The notes: a model not told the origin generated them from the sequence alone. A DNA stretch of 64,000 nucleotides from Pedobacter sp. R20-19 (GCF_000708265.2 NZ_JCKI01000003.1:1-64000); one strand, 5' to 3'. Positions 7,306-16,116 are shown, counted from the stretch's first letter. Numbers and translations: made by a program.

Positions 7306-9774
7306 CTATTTCCCCGCCGATATAAAATTAAAAAATAACCTTGCCGCACCAACATTACCTGCCGGCAACTGACGGAAAAAAGCCAGTGGTGTATAAATAA
7401 AATTACCTTTTCCGTATTTAGCATAAAGCGTTGAGCCTTTTAAAGGTTCTTCGCCAGTATCGTTCATTTCAAATAATGGCTCATATCTATTGTCCCATTG
7501 ATCTGGAAAATAAGCACCTCGTTCTTGTACCCAACCACTAAAATCCTGTGTGGTAATCTTATTCGGATAGTTTAAAAGCTTATGATTCGGATTTAAAAAT
7601 TTAACCGATGCGTTCTCTTCTGTAACCCGCTTACCGCTAATAGTGAAAGGATAAACACCAAAATCTTGCAGGGCCATATCCTGGGTAGTATTGTATTGCA
7701 TCACCATTGTTCCTCCGTTTTCTACATATGCCTTTAAGGCAGGTTGCCAGTTTTTAATTCTTTTTTCTGTATTAATCACCCGAACACCCGTTACAATGGC
7801 ATCATAGGTGGCTAACTTAGCCGGATTCAAAATATCAGCTTCAGTTAATACATCTACCTGTAATCCTGCCTGACTTAAAAATTCAGGAATTAAATCTCCT
7901 GCACCTTGAATGTAACCTACTTTTTTCGCTAACACCTTAATATCACCCTTTAACAACCAGGTTGTTGCGGGTACAAAATACTGCAGGGAAGGCAAATGCG
8001 GATATTGAATTAAGACCTGACCTTTTGTAAAGGTATTTTGCTCTGCAGAAAAAACAGCTTCAAGTTTATTCTGACTGGTTTTAATTTTCGATAAATCTTC
8101 AGCAGGAATTAAAAAATCTTTAATCGTTACGGTGTTTTCCGGTAAATTGATTCCGGTAAATGTTTTGACAATTACATTTCCGATCTTAAAATCTACTTTA
8201 CCATAATTGATGGATTTAGTCGCTTTTAATCTTAAGGTTACGGCTAATCCTTCTTTCTCTCTAGCGAAATACACAGGCTCAGCAAAACTTAAACCAAGTG
8301 CCGGAACAATGCGCAGTTGTTCTACCACGTCGCCTTTAACCGGGTCTAGTTTTTTGAAAGATAAGGGAAGCTTTACTTTAAATTGTTCTGTGCCAATTTT
8401 GAGTGATAAGACTACATTCAATGCAGATTCATTTTCAGAAAGGCCAATCAAAGTATCATTAGTGACGCTGAAGGTGGCTGCATTTTTTGCAGGCTTTTCT
8501 AACCAGTAAGGTTCTGTTAGCGCTGCTCCTGCAGGAATCTGAATTTTACGTTCAATCGTTAGTAAGGAATCTCCAGAAACCCTGCGATTTAGGTTATCTG
8601 TTTGATTGATCCAGTTTACCTGTTCTAATAATACAGGAACTGAAGATCTCGCAATTACGTTTAAACGAAAGTTATAGCTATCACCCGCAACAGCTTCTGC
8701 CTGGTTAGTTACCATTTCACCCATAAAGCCTGTACAGCTTAAAATGATATGGTCGATGGCAGCTAACTTATCTTTTCGAAGATTTACATCCTGCAGCTCA
8801 GCTATCTTTTTGCGCAGCATCAACAAACCGTGTAAACTCTTATCCGGATGGTTATAATCAAAAGATAGAAGAGTAATATCAATCAGTTCATCTATGTCAT
8901 TAATCCCCCTATCAGACCAGTTCATTGGAATCCTTTCAAACAGAGTTGCTTTAGCCTGATCGCCCAAAACAGGTGAAAAATATTCAGTTCGCACTCCGGC
9001 TACCGATTGTGTACCTGCGCCCTGGCTTTTGTGCAAACTTCGGCTTAACCCTGCCAGTTCACCATAACCCATTCCCAACTGAGCATCATACTGGCCTACA
9101 GTTGCCTTTAGTTGATTTTCGGCAGTGGTATTGGTTGATCCAAACCTAAAAGTATTCCAAAGTATCCGTTCAGGTTGAAAAACACTTACATATTTCAATT
9201 GATTGGGAAATGCGGTCTGATCTCCCGCCAGTTTAAAAGCCTTTTCTGCCACCACTGCAGAAGCCGCATGCTGACCATGCCCGGCCGCCGCTGTTGGTGG
9301 AAAACGGCAAATAATTACATCAGGTCTGAATTTGCGGATCACCCAAACAACATCGGCAGTAATGCTGTCGGCATCCCATTGTTTAAACGTATCATCTGTA
9401 TTTTTTGAAAAGCCAAAATCAATGGCACGTGTAAAAAATTGCTGCGCACCATCCAGTTTACGTGCTTCTAATAATTCATGTGTTCTGATTAACCCTAAAG
9501 CTGCTCCCTGCTCTGTGCCTAAAAGGTTCTGACCACCATCTCCACGGGTTAGTGACAGATAGCCGGTTTCTACATTTTGATCGTTAATTAACCAGGAGAG
9601 TAAACCGGTGTTTTCATCATCGGGGTGTGCGGCAAGGTAAAGAACCTTTGGCAAATGCTTCAGTGTTTTCAGCTCCCGATAAATTTCTGAAGACTTTGCA
9701 GGCCGCACCTGTTGAGCTGAGCAGAAAACTGTAAAAAAACCGAGGATGAATACAATGGCTAATCTTTTAAACAT
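7306..9774 (-). CDS. Large secreted PIG-L family deacetylase, 822 aa
   Basis: Signal peptide (residues 1-21, FCSAQQ), then a PIG-L/LmbE zinc-dependent N-deacetylase domain: AHPDDE at 49-54 with His50/Asp53 as metal ligands and catalytic base region, and GHGQHAAS with His166/His169. The long middle part (about 270-590) looks beta-rich, and the last 230 residues resemble a GATase1/ThuA-like fold (DAIVTGVRVINTEKRI, AYVENGGTMVMQYN). This long architecture is common in Bacteroidota secreted PIG-L proteins; the substrate is probably an N-acetylated sugar derivative but is not known. It lies on the same strand upstream of the small membrane peptide and symporter, separated by 247 bp containing repeats, so a functional link (deacetylate, then import) is possible but unproven. 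Confidence 0.85.
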   Translation of the reverse strand: MFKRLAIVFILGFFTVFCSAQQVRPAKSSEIYRELKTLKHLPKVLYLAAHPDDENTGLLSWLINDQNVETGYLSLTRGDGGQNLLGTEQGAALGLIRTHELLEARKLDGAQQFFTRAIDFGFSKNTDDTFKQWDADSITADVVWVIRKFRPDVIICRFPPTAAAGHGQHAASAVVAEKAFKLAGDQTAFPNQLKYVSVFQPERILWNTFRFGSTNTTAENQLKATVGQYDAQLGMGYGELAGLSRSLHKSQGAGTQSVAGVRTEYFSPVLGDQAKATLFERIPMNWSDRGINDIDELIDITLLSFDYNHPDKSLHGLLMLRKKIAELQDVNLRKDKLAAIDHIILSCTGFMGEMVTNQAEAVAGDSYNFRLNVIARSSVPVLLEQVNWINQTDNLNRRVSGDSLLTIERKIQIPAGAALTEPYWLEKPAKNAATFSVTNDTLIGLSENESALNVVLSLKIGTEQFKVKLPLSFKKLDPVKGDVVEQLRIVPALGLSFAEPVYFAREKEGLAVTLRLKATKSINYGKVDFKIGNVIVKTFTGINLPENTVTIKDFLIPAEDLSKIKTSQNKLEAVFSAEQNTFTKGQVLIQYPHLPSLQYFVPATTWLLKGDIKVLAKKVGYIQGAGDLIPEFLSQAGLQVDVLTEADILNPAKLATYDAIVTGVRVINTEKRIKNWQPALKAYVENGGTMVMQYNTTQDMALQDFGVYPFTISGKRVTEENASVKFLNPNHKLLNYPNKITTQDFSGWVQERGAYFPDQWDNRYEPLFEMNDTGEEPLKGSTLYAKYGKGNFIYTPLAFFRQLPAGNVGAARLFFNFISAGK

Positions 9775-9851
9775 AGAATTTGGTTTACGGAGCCAAATAT
9801 GCTTAAAAAGGATTTATTTAAGGCTACCGTAAACGAAAAAGTACAAAAAGC

Positions 9852-10958
9852 TTACGCTCCATATTTAAAAACAGATTCCAGCAAACGTATATACATCGTT
9901 ATACCCTCTTCAATTTCATCAATATATACAAATTCATCTGCCGTGTGTGATCTTGCAGATTCTCCCGGACCCATTTTTACTGATGGCATATCCAGCCAAC
10001 CCTGATCAGAGCTTGTTGGCGATAAATATGTTTTTCTGCCTAACCCTAAACCTGCTACCACTACCGGATGAAACAAATCAATATTCGACGGATGCAAAAT
10101 ATTCGGACGAACATTAAAACTGGAAACAGTATGATTAATAATCGTATTTAGAATTTCTCTGCAAGTATAATTATGATCAAATCTAATATCGACTGTAAAA
10201 TGGCAACATCCGGGCACAATATTATGCTGCATACCAGCATCTATTTGCGTTACTGTCATTTTTACGGGTTGCGGTGCGCTATCTTCAATTGGAAACTGGT
10301 AGCTGGAGAACCAGGTGATATCTCTAATGGCTTTGTAAATCGCATTATCACCCTCTTCTCTGGCTGCATGACCTGAGCGACCTTTTGCTGTGCAATCAAT
10401 CACCATTGAACCCTTCTCTGCGATGGCCATTTGCATATTTGTAGGTTCACCAACAATGGCAAAAGAAATTGGCTTTAGCTCTTCTAGAATACATTTGATG
10501 CCATTTCCACCTGAAATTTCTTCTTCAGCCGTTGCGGCCAAACAAATATTAAAAGGCAAATCTTTAACCGCATAAAAATAAATGAAAGTAGAGATTAAAG
10601 ATACGAGAGATGCGCCGGCATCATTACTTCCCAAACCATATAACTTATCATCATATACCACCGCAGTGAACGGATCTCTGGTATATTGTTCGTTTGGTTT
10701 TACAGTATCATGATGCGAATTGAGTAAAATAGTTGGCTTTTGCTGATCGAAATACTTATTGTAACACCATACATTATTATGTTTCCTTTTGGTATTTATC
10801 TGATGCTTCGCCAAATGTGATTCAATTTCATCAGCGGTTCTGTCTTCAGCACCACTAAAGGATGGAATGGTGATCAAGGTAGCCAGAAGGTTAATAGACT
10901 CGTTGTAAAGTATATTTAAATCGGGATGTGATTCAATCGTTTTATCTAAAATATTCAT
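9852..10958 (-). CDS. argE: M20 family deacylase, ArgE-like, 368 aa
   Basis: An M20 metallopeptidase-family amidohydrolase. Metal-site motifs are SHHDTVKP (His and Asp near residue 82), GLGSNDAGAS, ATAEEEISGGNG (catalytic Glu followed by ligand Glu) and VGEPT; the C-terminal ligand lies near HTADEFVYIDEI. Length and the GRSGHAAREEGDNAIYKA dimerisation-domain motif match the deacylases of Bacteroidota arginine clusters, which remove the N-acyl group from an ornithine or citrulline intermediate. It lies 21 bp after a GNAT gene of the same cluster type, forming a two-gene operon. The symbol is a functional guess: N-acetyl or N-succinyl substrates cannot be told apart from sequence alone. Confidence 0.75.
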   Translation of the reverse strand: MNILDKTIESHPDLNILYNESINLLATLITIPSFSGAEDRTADEIESHLAKHQINTKRKHNNVWCYNKYFDQQKPTILLNSHHDTVKPNEQYTRDPFTAVVYDDKLYGLGSNDAGASLVSLISTFIYFYAVKDLPFNICLAATAEEEISGGNGIKCILEELKPISFAIVGEPTNMQMAIAEKGSMVIDCTAKGRSGHAAREEGDNAIYKAIRDITWFSSYQFPIEDSAPQPVKMTVTQIDAGMQHNIVPGCCHFTVDIRFDHNYTCREILNTIINHTVSSFNVRPNILHPSNIDLFHPVVVAGLGLGRKTYLSPTSSDQGWLDMPSVKMGPGESARSHTADEFVYIDEIEEGITMYIRLLESVFKYGA

Positions 10959-10979
10959 GGTAAGTTGATTAATGGATTT

Positions 10980-11573
10980 CTAGTGAATGTTTTTTTCCTC
11001 TGCTAAGGAAGCATGAGTAATAATTTGATCAATGTGCTCGGGGCTAAACAACATGGCTGTACATAAGCAGTTACACCGATTTTTTCTTTCCAGAATATCG
11101 AAATTAATACAGCTTGCACAACCCGCCCAAAAAGCTTTGTCTTTAGTGATCTGGTCAAAGGTTACGGGTTCAAAACCAAGTTGACTGTTCAGCTTCATAA
11201 TTGCTGCGCCTGATGTAATGCTGAATATTTTTGCCTGAGGAAAATTACGCCTGGACAGGTTAAAAATTCTGTTTTTGATGCATTTGGCTACGCCAGAATT
11301 TCTGAACTTTGGTTTTACAATCAGTCCGGAATTGGATATAAAATCCCCATGCTCCCATGTTTCAAAATAAGAAAAACCTACCCATTCGCCACCACTGGTT
11401 AAAGCAATTATCGCTTTGCCAGTTTTCATCTTTTCGATTATGGAATCCGGAGTTCTTTTTGAGATCCCTGATCCCCTAAGGATAGCAGAATTTAATGTCT
11501 CATTCACGATTTCGTCTGCATATATGGCATCTTCTTTCGTGGCAACGCGTACAAATATTATTGGATTATTCAT
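10980..11573 (-). CDS. GNAT N-acyltransferase of the arginine-cluster type, 197 aa
   Basis: A GNAT-fold acetyltransferase; the acyl-CoA-binding region is LIVKPKFRNSGVAKCIKNRIF. The C-terminal cysteine-rich tail (FWAGCASCINFDILERKNRCNCLC) is a hallmark I associate with the GNAT protein heading arginine-biosynthesis operons in Flavobacteria and Sphingobacteria, where it is thought to acylate glutamate (ArgA-like role). Four to five Cys in this tail could bind a metal. Unlike the usual cluster, argG, argC, argD, argF, argB and argH are not between it and the ArgE-like gene here. Activity on glutamate is inferred from context only. Confidence 0.72.
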   Translation of the reverse strand: MNNPIIFVRVATKEDAIYADEIVNETLNSAILRGSGISKRTPDSIIEKMKTGKAIIALTSGGEWVGFSYFETWEHGDFISNSGLIVKPKFRNSGVAKCIKNRIFNLSRRNFPQAKIFSITSGAAIMKLNSQLGFEPVTFDQITKDKAFWAGCASCINFDILERKNRCNCLCTAMLFSPEHIDQIITHASLAEEKNIH

Positions 11574-11777
11574 TTTTATTTAAAATTTCATAAACCACTT
11601 ATACAAACAGGATGCCTTGCGAACAACGATCACGTATCTTACTGATTATCTGTATATAAAAATAAAATAGCAGTGATTAAAATACTTAGCATGATCATTT
11701 AACTCACCAAAATGAAAGGCTTTTTTTCATTATGAAAAGATTAAGTGCTCAGGATTTCAAAACGATCCGAATCACAC

Positions 11778-11809
11778 AAACCAATGAACGATCAATTATC
11801 CATTGGTTT
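11778..11809. promoter_or_regulatory. Inverted repeat in divergent promoter region
   Basis: AAACCAATG and CATTGGTTT form a perfect 9-bp dyad with a 14-bp spacer, about 50 bp before the response regulator start and between it and the divergent GNAT gene. It is a candidate operator; no factor can be named. Confidence 0.35.
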
Positions 11810-11858
11810 TAGATGATTCGTCATTTTTATCCTTAATATTGTAGCTTATTTCAAACCT

Positions 11859-13196
11859 ATGAACGGGATCATCCTCATCATTGATGATGAAAAAAAAATC
11901 AGCAGTTTACTTTCCAGAATTATTGAATTGGAGGGTTTTAAAACCTTACAAGCTGCTACGGGAAAAGAAGGCTTAAAGCTTTTAAAAAACAACGATGTAA
12001 GTATTGTGATCAGCGATGTCAAATTGCCTGATGTGAATGGCGTAGCCATGGTTAAAGACATTAAATTACTGAAACCTTATGTAGAAGTGATCAATCTAAC
12101 AGCTTACGGAACAATCTCCGATGGTGTTTTAGCCATCAAAAACGGGGCGTTTGATTACCTGGTGAAAGGTGATGATAATGATAAAATTATTCCCTTACTC
12201 TACAAAGCGATCGATAAAGCCAATCTGCAACAACGTGTTTCTGAATTATCGCAGAAAATTGCTGGCAAACATCATTTCAATACGATTATTGGTCAATCGA
12301 AAAAATTAAATGAAGCCATTGATTTAGCCAAGAGGGTAAGTCAAACAGATACCACTGTTTTACTTTTGGGAGAAACGGGAACTGGAAAGGAGGTTTTTGC
12401 GCAATCTATTCATTATGAAAGTCCTCGAACGGCGAAGCCATTTGTGGCGCTAAACTGTAGTGGCTTCAGTCCTGATTTGTTGGAAAGTGAACTCTTTGGA
12501 TATAAGGCGGGTGCATTTACCGGGGCAAACAAAGATAAAAAAGGTTTACTGGAAGAAGCTAACGGAGGTACATTATTTCTGGATGAAATAGGCGAAATGA
12601 ACCTCGATTTACAAGCCAAACTGTTACGGGTGCTGGAAAATCAAAGTTTTATTAAAGTTGGAGATACGCATACGCAACAAGTGAATGTGCGTATACTGGC
12701 GGCCACTAACAAGGATTTAAAAGCTGATGCTGAATCTGGAAAATTTCGTTCTGATTTGTATTATCGCCTTTCCGTTTTCACCATTATGCTCCCACCCCTG
12801 CGCGAAAGAAGAGCAGATATTCCACTACTGGCAAAGTATTACTTGAATGAGTTTGCAATTAAATCTAACCGACTTCAATTGCATCTAGACGATAAAATTC
12901 TCGAGATTTTTGAAAAATATCAATGGCGGGGAAACATCCGGGAGCTAAAAAATGTGATGGAGCGTTTGGTCATTTTATCTGATGGGGAGGAACTCAACCT
13001 ATCCGCCTTACCGCCTGAGTTTTTTGAGTTTGCACCGCTTCAAAATAATTTCAATCTTCAGCAAGTGGAAAAACAACACATTCAAAAAGTACTCCTACAT
13101 ACCAAAGGCAACAAAACAGAAACCTCCAGATTGCTGGGAATTGGGCTTACTACGCTGTATAGAAAAATTGAAGAATATGGCATCATGGAGTTATAA
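11859..13196 (+). CDS. Sigma-54-dependent response regulator (NtrC family), 445 aa
   Basis: The receiver domain (1-120) has the acidic pair Asp9-Asp10, phospho-acceptor Asp53 (VISDVKLPD), the switch Thr in INLTAYG and Lys in DYLVKG. The AAA+ domain (about 140-375) has Walker A GETGTGKE, the sigma-54 contact loop GAFTGA, Walker [12 protein letters not shown] and arginine-finger region FRSDLYYRL. The C-terminal Fis-type helix-turn-helix (about 400-445) ends with [19 protein letters not shown]. It should activate sigma-54 promoters when phosphorylated. No kinase is adjacent; the nearest orphan kinase is at 23078-24817, at the end of the kdp operon, and no KdpE is present, so this protein is a plausible functional KdpE substitute. 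That pairing is an inference. Confidence 0.92.
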   Translation: MNGIILIIDDEKKISSLLSRIIELEGFKTLQAATGKEGLKLLKNNDVSIVISDVKLPDVNGVAMVKDIKLLKPYVEVINLTAYGTISDGVLAIKNGAFDYLVKGDDNDKIIPLLYKAIDKANLQQRVSELSQKIAGKHHFNTIIGQSKKLNEAIDLAKRVSQTDTTVLLLGETGTGKEVFAQSIHYESPRTAKPFVALNCSGFSPDLLESELFGYKAGAFTGANKDKKGLLEEANGGTLFLDEIGEMNLDLQAKLLRVLENQSFIKVGDTHTQQVNVRILAATNKDLKADAESGKFRSDLYYRLSVFTIMLPPLRERRADIPLLAKYYLNEFAIKSNRLQLHLDDKILEIFEKYQWRGNIRELKNVMERLVILSDGEELNLSALPPEFFEFAPLQNNFNLQQVEKQHIQKVLLHTKGNKTETSRLLGIGLTTLYRKIEEYGIMEL

Positions 13197-13247
13197 TACA
13201 CATCTAATGAGCTGCTTTATTAGAAATATATTTGTTAAATTTGTGAT

Positions 13248-13472
13248 ATGAGCATTCAATATTTATCAAATGAACAAGGTCAGATTACTGCGGTTCAACT
13301 TCCTATTGAAGATTGGGAGAAGATTAAAAATCTATACCCGAATGTAGAGTCTATCGATTTTTCATTACCAGAATGGCATAAAGAAATCTTAGATGCCAGA
13401 GTGCAAGCAATAGTTAAAGATTCAAGTAGAATAGCACCGATATCAGAATTACTAAATGAACTCGACAAATAA
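13248..13472 (+). CDS. Antitoxin-like protein of a RelE/ParE module, 74 aa
   Basis: A small soluble protein starting MSIQYLSNEQGQITAVQLPIEDW. The IPIEDWEKI-like start and acidic, helical C-terminus (SRIAPISELLNELDK) match small antitoxin/addiction-module proteins that precede RelE/ParE toxins in Bacteroidota. The next ORF begins 2 bp after its stop, the usual tight antitoxin-toxin arrangement. The downstream toxin gene is frameshifted, so this may be an orphan antitoxin. Confidence 0.65.
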   Translation: MSIQYLSNEQGQITAVQLPIEDWEKIKNLYPNVESIDFSLPEWHKEILDARVQAIVKDSSRIAPISELLNELDK

Positions 13473-13474
13473 GA

Positions 13475-13781
13475 ATGGATTATAGTGTGCATTTTTTTGA
13501 CGAGGTAAGATTAGATATCAGGGAAGCTAAAGAATGGTATAGAAAACAACAATCTGGATTGGAAAAACACTTCTCCCAGGAAGTAAAAAAAGTCTATCAT
13601 TAGACTCCAAAAAAATCCAGAGATTTATGAAATCAGGTATAAAAATATCCGCACAATTTTTACCGCCATTTTTCCATATTCCATCCATTTTTTTATTGAC
13701 GAAAAACTTAAAAAAGTTGTTATCATTGCTATTTTACATCAAGCACGCAATCCTGTATCACATCATAATAGAAATCAATAA
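13475..13781 (+). pseudogene. RelE/ParE-type toxin, frameshifted
   Basis: The first frame reads MDYSVHFFDEVRLDIREAKEWYRKQQSGLEKHFSQEVKK and then hits TAG. In the +1 frame the protein continues directly as SIIRLQKNPEIYEIRY and ends ILHQARNP before TAA at 13779-13781. Together about 101 residues match a ParE/RelE toxin (N-terminal EAKEWYRKQ helix, L..NP.IY..RY, C-terminal ILH.RRNP-like end). The junction is a run of seven A (GTAAAAAAAGTC); one A fewer would restore a single frame. It could be a true inactivating mutation, a sequencing error in the homopolymer, or frameshift translation. Confidence 0.75.
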
Positions 13782-13889
13782 CATCTTAAAATGTTTAAAA
13801 TTAGTCAAGGATGCTTATCTAATTATCTAATCAATTCATTCTATTAAATTCATTTACCCACACCAATATATACCGTTAAACAAAACAGC

Positions 13890-15470
13890 ATGAATAAATA
13901 CATTTTAACCATTTTATTATCAGCACTCTCCTTTTCCCTCTTTGCTCAGGATGCATATTTCCAACAACATTTAAACTATACCATTGATGTTACTTTAAAT
14001 GATAAAGAGAAATCTTTAAAAGGATTTGAAACCATTGTTTATAAAAACAATTCACCATCAACGCTGAATTTCATCTGGTTTCACATCTGGCCAAATGCAT
14101 ATAAAAATGAATCAACGGCACTTTTCCAACAGATCAGGAATGATACTTCGCGCACGGAAAAACTTAAAAATGTAACCTATGGTAGTATTGATGGTTTAGC
14201 TTTCAAAGTGAATGGAAAAGAAGCAAAAACAGAAGCCCACCCAAATCCACAGTATATTGATATTATAAAAGTGATGCTGCCTTCTCCATTAAAATCCGGC
14301 GATTCTGTAACACTGACCACTGGTTTTAATGTTAAGTTACCCAATTATTTTTCTCGTTCTGGTTATGCTGACACAGAATTTATGATTGCACAATGGTATC
14401 CAAAACCTGCTGTTTTTGACCGCGATGGATGGCATGAATTTCCTTACTTGGATATGGGAGAGTTTTACAGTGAGTATGCAGATTATAAAGTGAATATCAC
14501 GCTACCTTCAAATTATATAGTTGGCGCTACTGGTGTGATGCAAAATACAGATGAACTTGCTGCTTATAAAAGTATTGGTGCCAAAAATGCATCAATCAGA
14601 AACAATAAACCTGAATTATACCAACCAAAAAGTAAATCAGCTACCAAAACTTTAACCTATAAAATCAGTAATGTTCCAGACTTTGCCTGGTTTGCTGATC
14701 GTGATTTAGTTATCCAGTACGATACCATTAAGCTTGCTTCAGGAAAGCTAGTGGATGCTTTTAGTTACTATCACAATAAAGAAAATACGCTTTGGGTAAA
14801 CAGTATAGATTACATTAAAGATGCCACTAAAAAATATAGCCAATGGATTGGTGAATACGAATATCCGGTGGTGCAGGCCATTGAAGGGCCAAAAAATAAT
14901 GCCAGTGGTGGAATGGAATACCCAACCATTACTTTAATTACCAGTCCTGATGCAAAGAAAGAAACCCTTGATGGCGTCATTACGCATGAAGTAGGCCATA
15001 ACTGGTTCATGAGTATGCTAGGCAGCAATGAAAGAATACATACCTGGCAGGATGAAGGCTTCAATACCTTTTATCAGTTTCGTTATGAAGCAGAAAAATA
15101 CAAATCAAATTCTATTTTTGGAGATGCCATTCCCGCAAAAATTAAGGAATTACCTACTGATCAATTCCTGTCCAGTGTTTATGGTGCACTATCAAATGTA
15201 CCCATGCAATCGGCTATTGAAACACCCGCAGCAGATTTTAAGACCTCCGAAGAATATAGCTTAGTTTCATATGCAAAGACAGCATTGTGGCTTTACCTTT
15301 TGGAATCACAAATTGGAAAAGATAAATTTGATAAAGCCTTTCAAGATTATTTTAGCGAATGGAAAAATAAACATCCAAGACCAATTGATTTTAAAGTATC
15401 AATGGAAAAATCATTAGGTGTAAACCTTGATAAATATTTTAGCTTATTAAATCAGAAAGGGAAGCTTTAG
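13890..15470 (+). CDS. M1 family zinc metallopeptidase, 526 aa, secreted
   Basis: It has a signal peptide (residues 1-19, LSFSLFAQD). The gluzincin motif is HEVGHNWFMSMLGSNERIHTWQDEGF: HExxH with the third ligand Glu 19 residues after the second His. The exopeptidase motif appears as SGGMEYPT, a variant of GAMEN with Tyr instead of Asn. The N-terminal beta domain begins YTIDVTLNDKEKSLKGFETIVYKN. At 526 residues it lacks the large C-terminal ERAP-like domain of long M1 enzymes, as is common for Bacteroidota members. It probably cleaves N-terminal residues from peptides in the periplasm. It stands alone between the toxin remnant and the kdp operon. Confidence 0.88.
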   Translation: MNKYILTILLSALSFSLFAQDAYFQQHLNYTIDVTLNDKEKSLKGFETIVYKNNSPSTLNFIWFHIWPNAYKNESTALFQQIRNDTSRTEKLKNVTYGSIDGLAFKVNGKEAKTEAHPNPQYIDIIKVMLPSPLKSGDSVTLTTGFNVKLPNYFSRSGYADTEFMIAQWYPKPAVFDRDGWHEFPYLDMGEFYSEYADYKVNITLPSNYIVGATGVMQNTDELAAYKSIGAKNASIRNNKPELYQPKSKSATKTLTYKISNVPDFAWFADRDLVIQYDTIKLASGKLVDAFSYYHNKENTLWVNSIDYIKDATKKYSQWIGEYEYPVVQAIEGPKNNASGGMEYPTITLITSPDAKKETLDGVITHEVGHNWFMSMLGSNERIHTWQDEGFNTFYQFRYEAEKYKSNSIFGDAIPAKIKELPTDQFLSSVYGALSNVPMQSAIETPAADFKTSEEYSLVSYAKTALWLYLLESQIGKDKFDKAFQDYFSEWKNKHPRPIDFKVSMEKSLGVNLDKYFSLLNQKGKL

Positions 15471-15536
15471 TTTGGAGTCCATAGTCTTAAGTCTGGGTCC
15501 ACAAATTACATCGATAATCATTTACTACTTTGCTAT

Positions 15537-15645
15537 TCCCCTCCTTTCGAGGGGTGCCCGTAGGGCGGGGTGGTCAAAATATATAAATAACCTGATTAAA
15601 TAATAGAACGCTAACACTGATGATTAATCAAATTCAGGTTATAAA
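15537..15645 (+). repeat. Dispersed GC-rich hairpin repeat, family E, copy 3 (long)
   Basis: TTCCCCTCC..GAGGGGTGCC and GGGCGGGGTGGT form the GC-rich part, followed by an AT-rich part bounded by ATAACCTGA (15587-15595) and TCAGGTTAT (15634-15642), a perfect 9-bp inverted repeat. The whole about 109-bp unit matches 3976-4072 in reverse-complement orientation. Confidence 0.65.
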
Positions 15646-15699
15646 ATTATACTAAAATCTATTCTAAAGAAATTAAAACACCCCCTTCCGAAATGACAA

Positions 15700-15728
15700 A
15701 AACCCTTCCAAAATGGAAGGGTTTTTTT
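15700..15728 (+). terminator. Rho-independent terminator
   Basis: AAACCCTTCCA, three bases, TGGAAGGGTTT followed by T's. An 11-bp perfect stem; it presumably ends the M1 peptidase transcript and isolates the kdp operon. Confidence 0.8.
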
Positions 15729-15806
15729 ATGCCTAAAATTCCGATCCCATTCAAAACAAAACATAAACAACTATAAAACAATAACTTAACAAAAAATATC
15801 TTTCTG

Positions 15807-15822
15807 CGGCATAAGAGTTGGC
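15807..15822 (+). promoter_or_regulatory. Possible sigma-54 promoter of the kdp operon
   Basis: CGGCAT, five bases, TTGGCA resembles the -24/-12 consensus TGGCAC-N5-TTGCA, with a one-base excess at the -12 element. A start site would fall near 15832, about 19 bases before the first ATG of the operon. The sigma-54 activator gene at 11859-13196 makes such a promoter plausible, but the match is imperfect. Confidence 0.3.
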
Positions 15823-15850
15823 AATAGGCATTTCATAAATCAATAAAGTT

Positions 15851-15931
15851 ATGACTATAGCCCTATTTTTAATTATCCTCTTGCTCTGCTGGGCAACTTA
15901 CAAATCAATCGATTGGTTCGAAAAAATCTAA
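15851..15931 (+). CDS. 26-aa hydrophobic peptide heading the kdp operon
   Basis: The ORF begins MTIALFLIILLLCWATYK and ends WFEKI. One predicted transmembrane helix (about residues 2-17) is followed by a short polar tail. It ends 4 bp before the kdpF start, so it should be co-transcribed and translated with kdpF. It resembles KdpF in size and topology but not clearly in sequence. I do not know a named family; it may be a second small subunit stabilising the KdpABC complex. Confidence 0.55.
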   Translation: MTIALFLIILLLCWATYKSIDWFEKI

Positions 15932-15935
15932 AGCC

Positions 15936-16013
15936 ATGTTAGCACTATTCATCATCGCCATCGCCGTATTTATCTATATGATTTACGTGCTGATTAAACC
16001 AGAAAAATTCTAA
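15936..16013 (+). CDS. kdpF: KdpF small subunit of potassium-transporting ATPase, 25 aa
   Basis: A 25-residue single-span peptide beginning MLALFIIAIAVFIYMIY and ending LIKPEKF. The hydrophobic helix followed by a Pro-Glu-(Lys/Arg)-Phe end is the KdpF pattern (E. coli KdpF is 29 residues). Its position immediately upstream of kdpA, with a gap of 103 bp occupied by a repeat, matches the canonical kdpFABC order. KdpF is known to bind and stabilise the KdpABC complex. Confidence 0.75.
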   Translation: MLALFIIAIAVFIYMIYVLIKPEKF

Positions 16014-16022
16014 AACCAGGAA

Positions 16023-16106
16023 ATGGGAAACAGTTAATAGGGAAATAGATTGATTTAATTATCTGCAATATGTCTTTTCTTTATTTCCTACTCCCTATTC
16101 CCTTTA
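16023..16106. repeat. Intergenic inverted repeat, family C, copy 1 (kdpF-kdpA spacer)
   Basis: TAATAGGGAAATAGATTGA and, after a loop, TTATTTCCTACTCCCTATTCCC. It shares the AATAGGGAATAGAT phrase with 19951-20040. It fills nearly the whole spacer between kdpF and kdpA. Confidence 0.6.
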
Positions 16107-16116
16107 AAAAACAAAA

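Larger units (their letters stand above)
15471..15806. other. Intergenic region before the kdp operon: repeat, terminator, promoter
   Basis: It holds a family E repeat (15537-15645), a terminator (15700-15724) and, further right, a possible sigma-54 promoter. No gene is apparent in the region. Confidence 0.55.

Noticed and set aside
13236-13243. TAAATTTG as a promoter box for the antitoxin
   Set aside because: It matches TAnnTTTG but is only four bases before the ATG and lacks a -33 element at the right spacing.
13627-13830. 67-codon ORF in the toxin region
   Set aside because: It overlaps the frameshifted toxin in a third frame; the toxin reading explains the sequence better.
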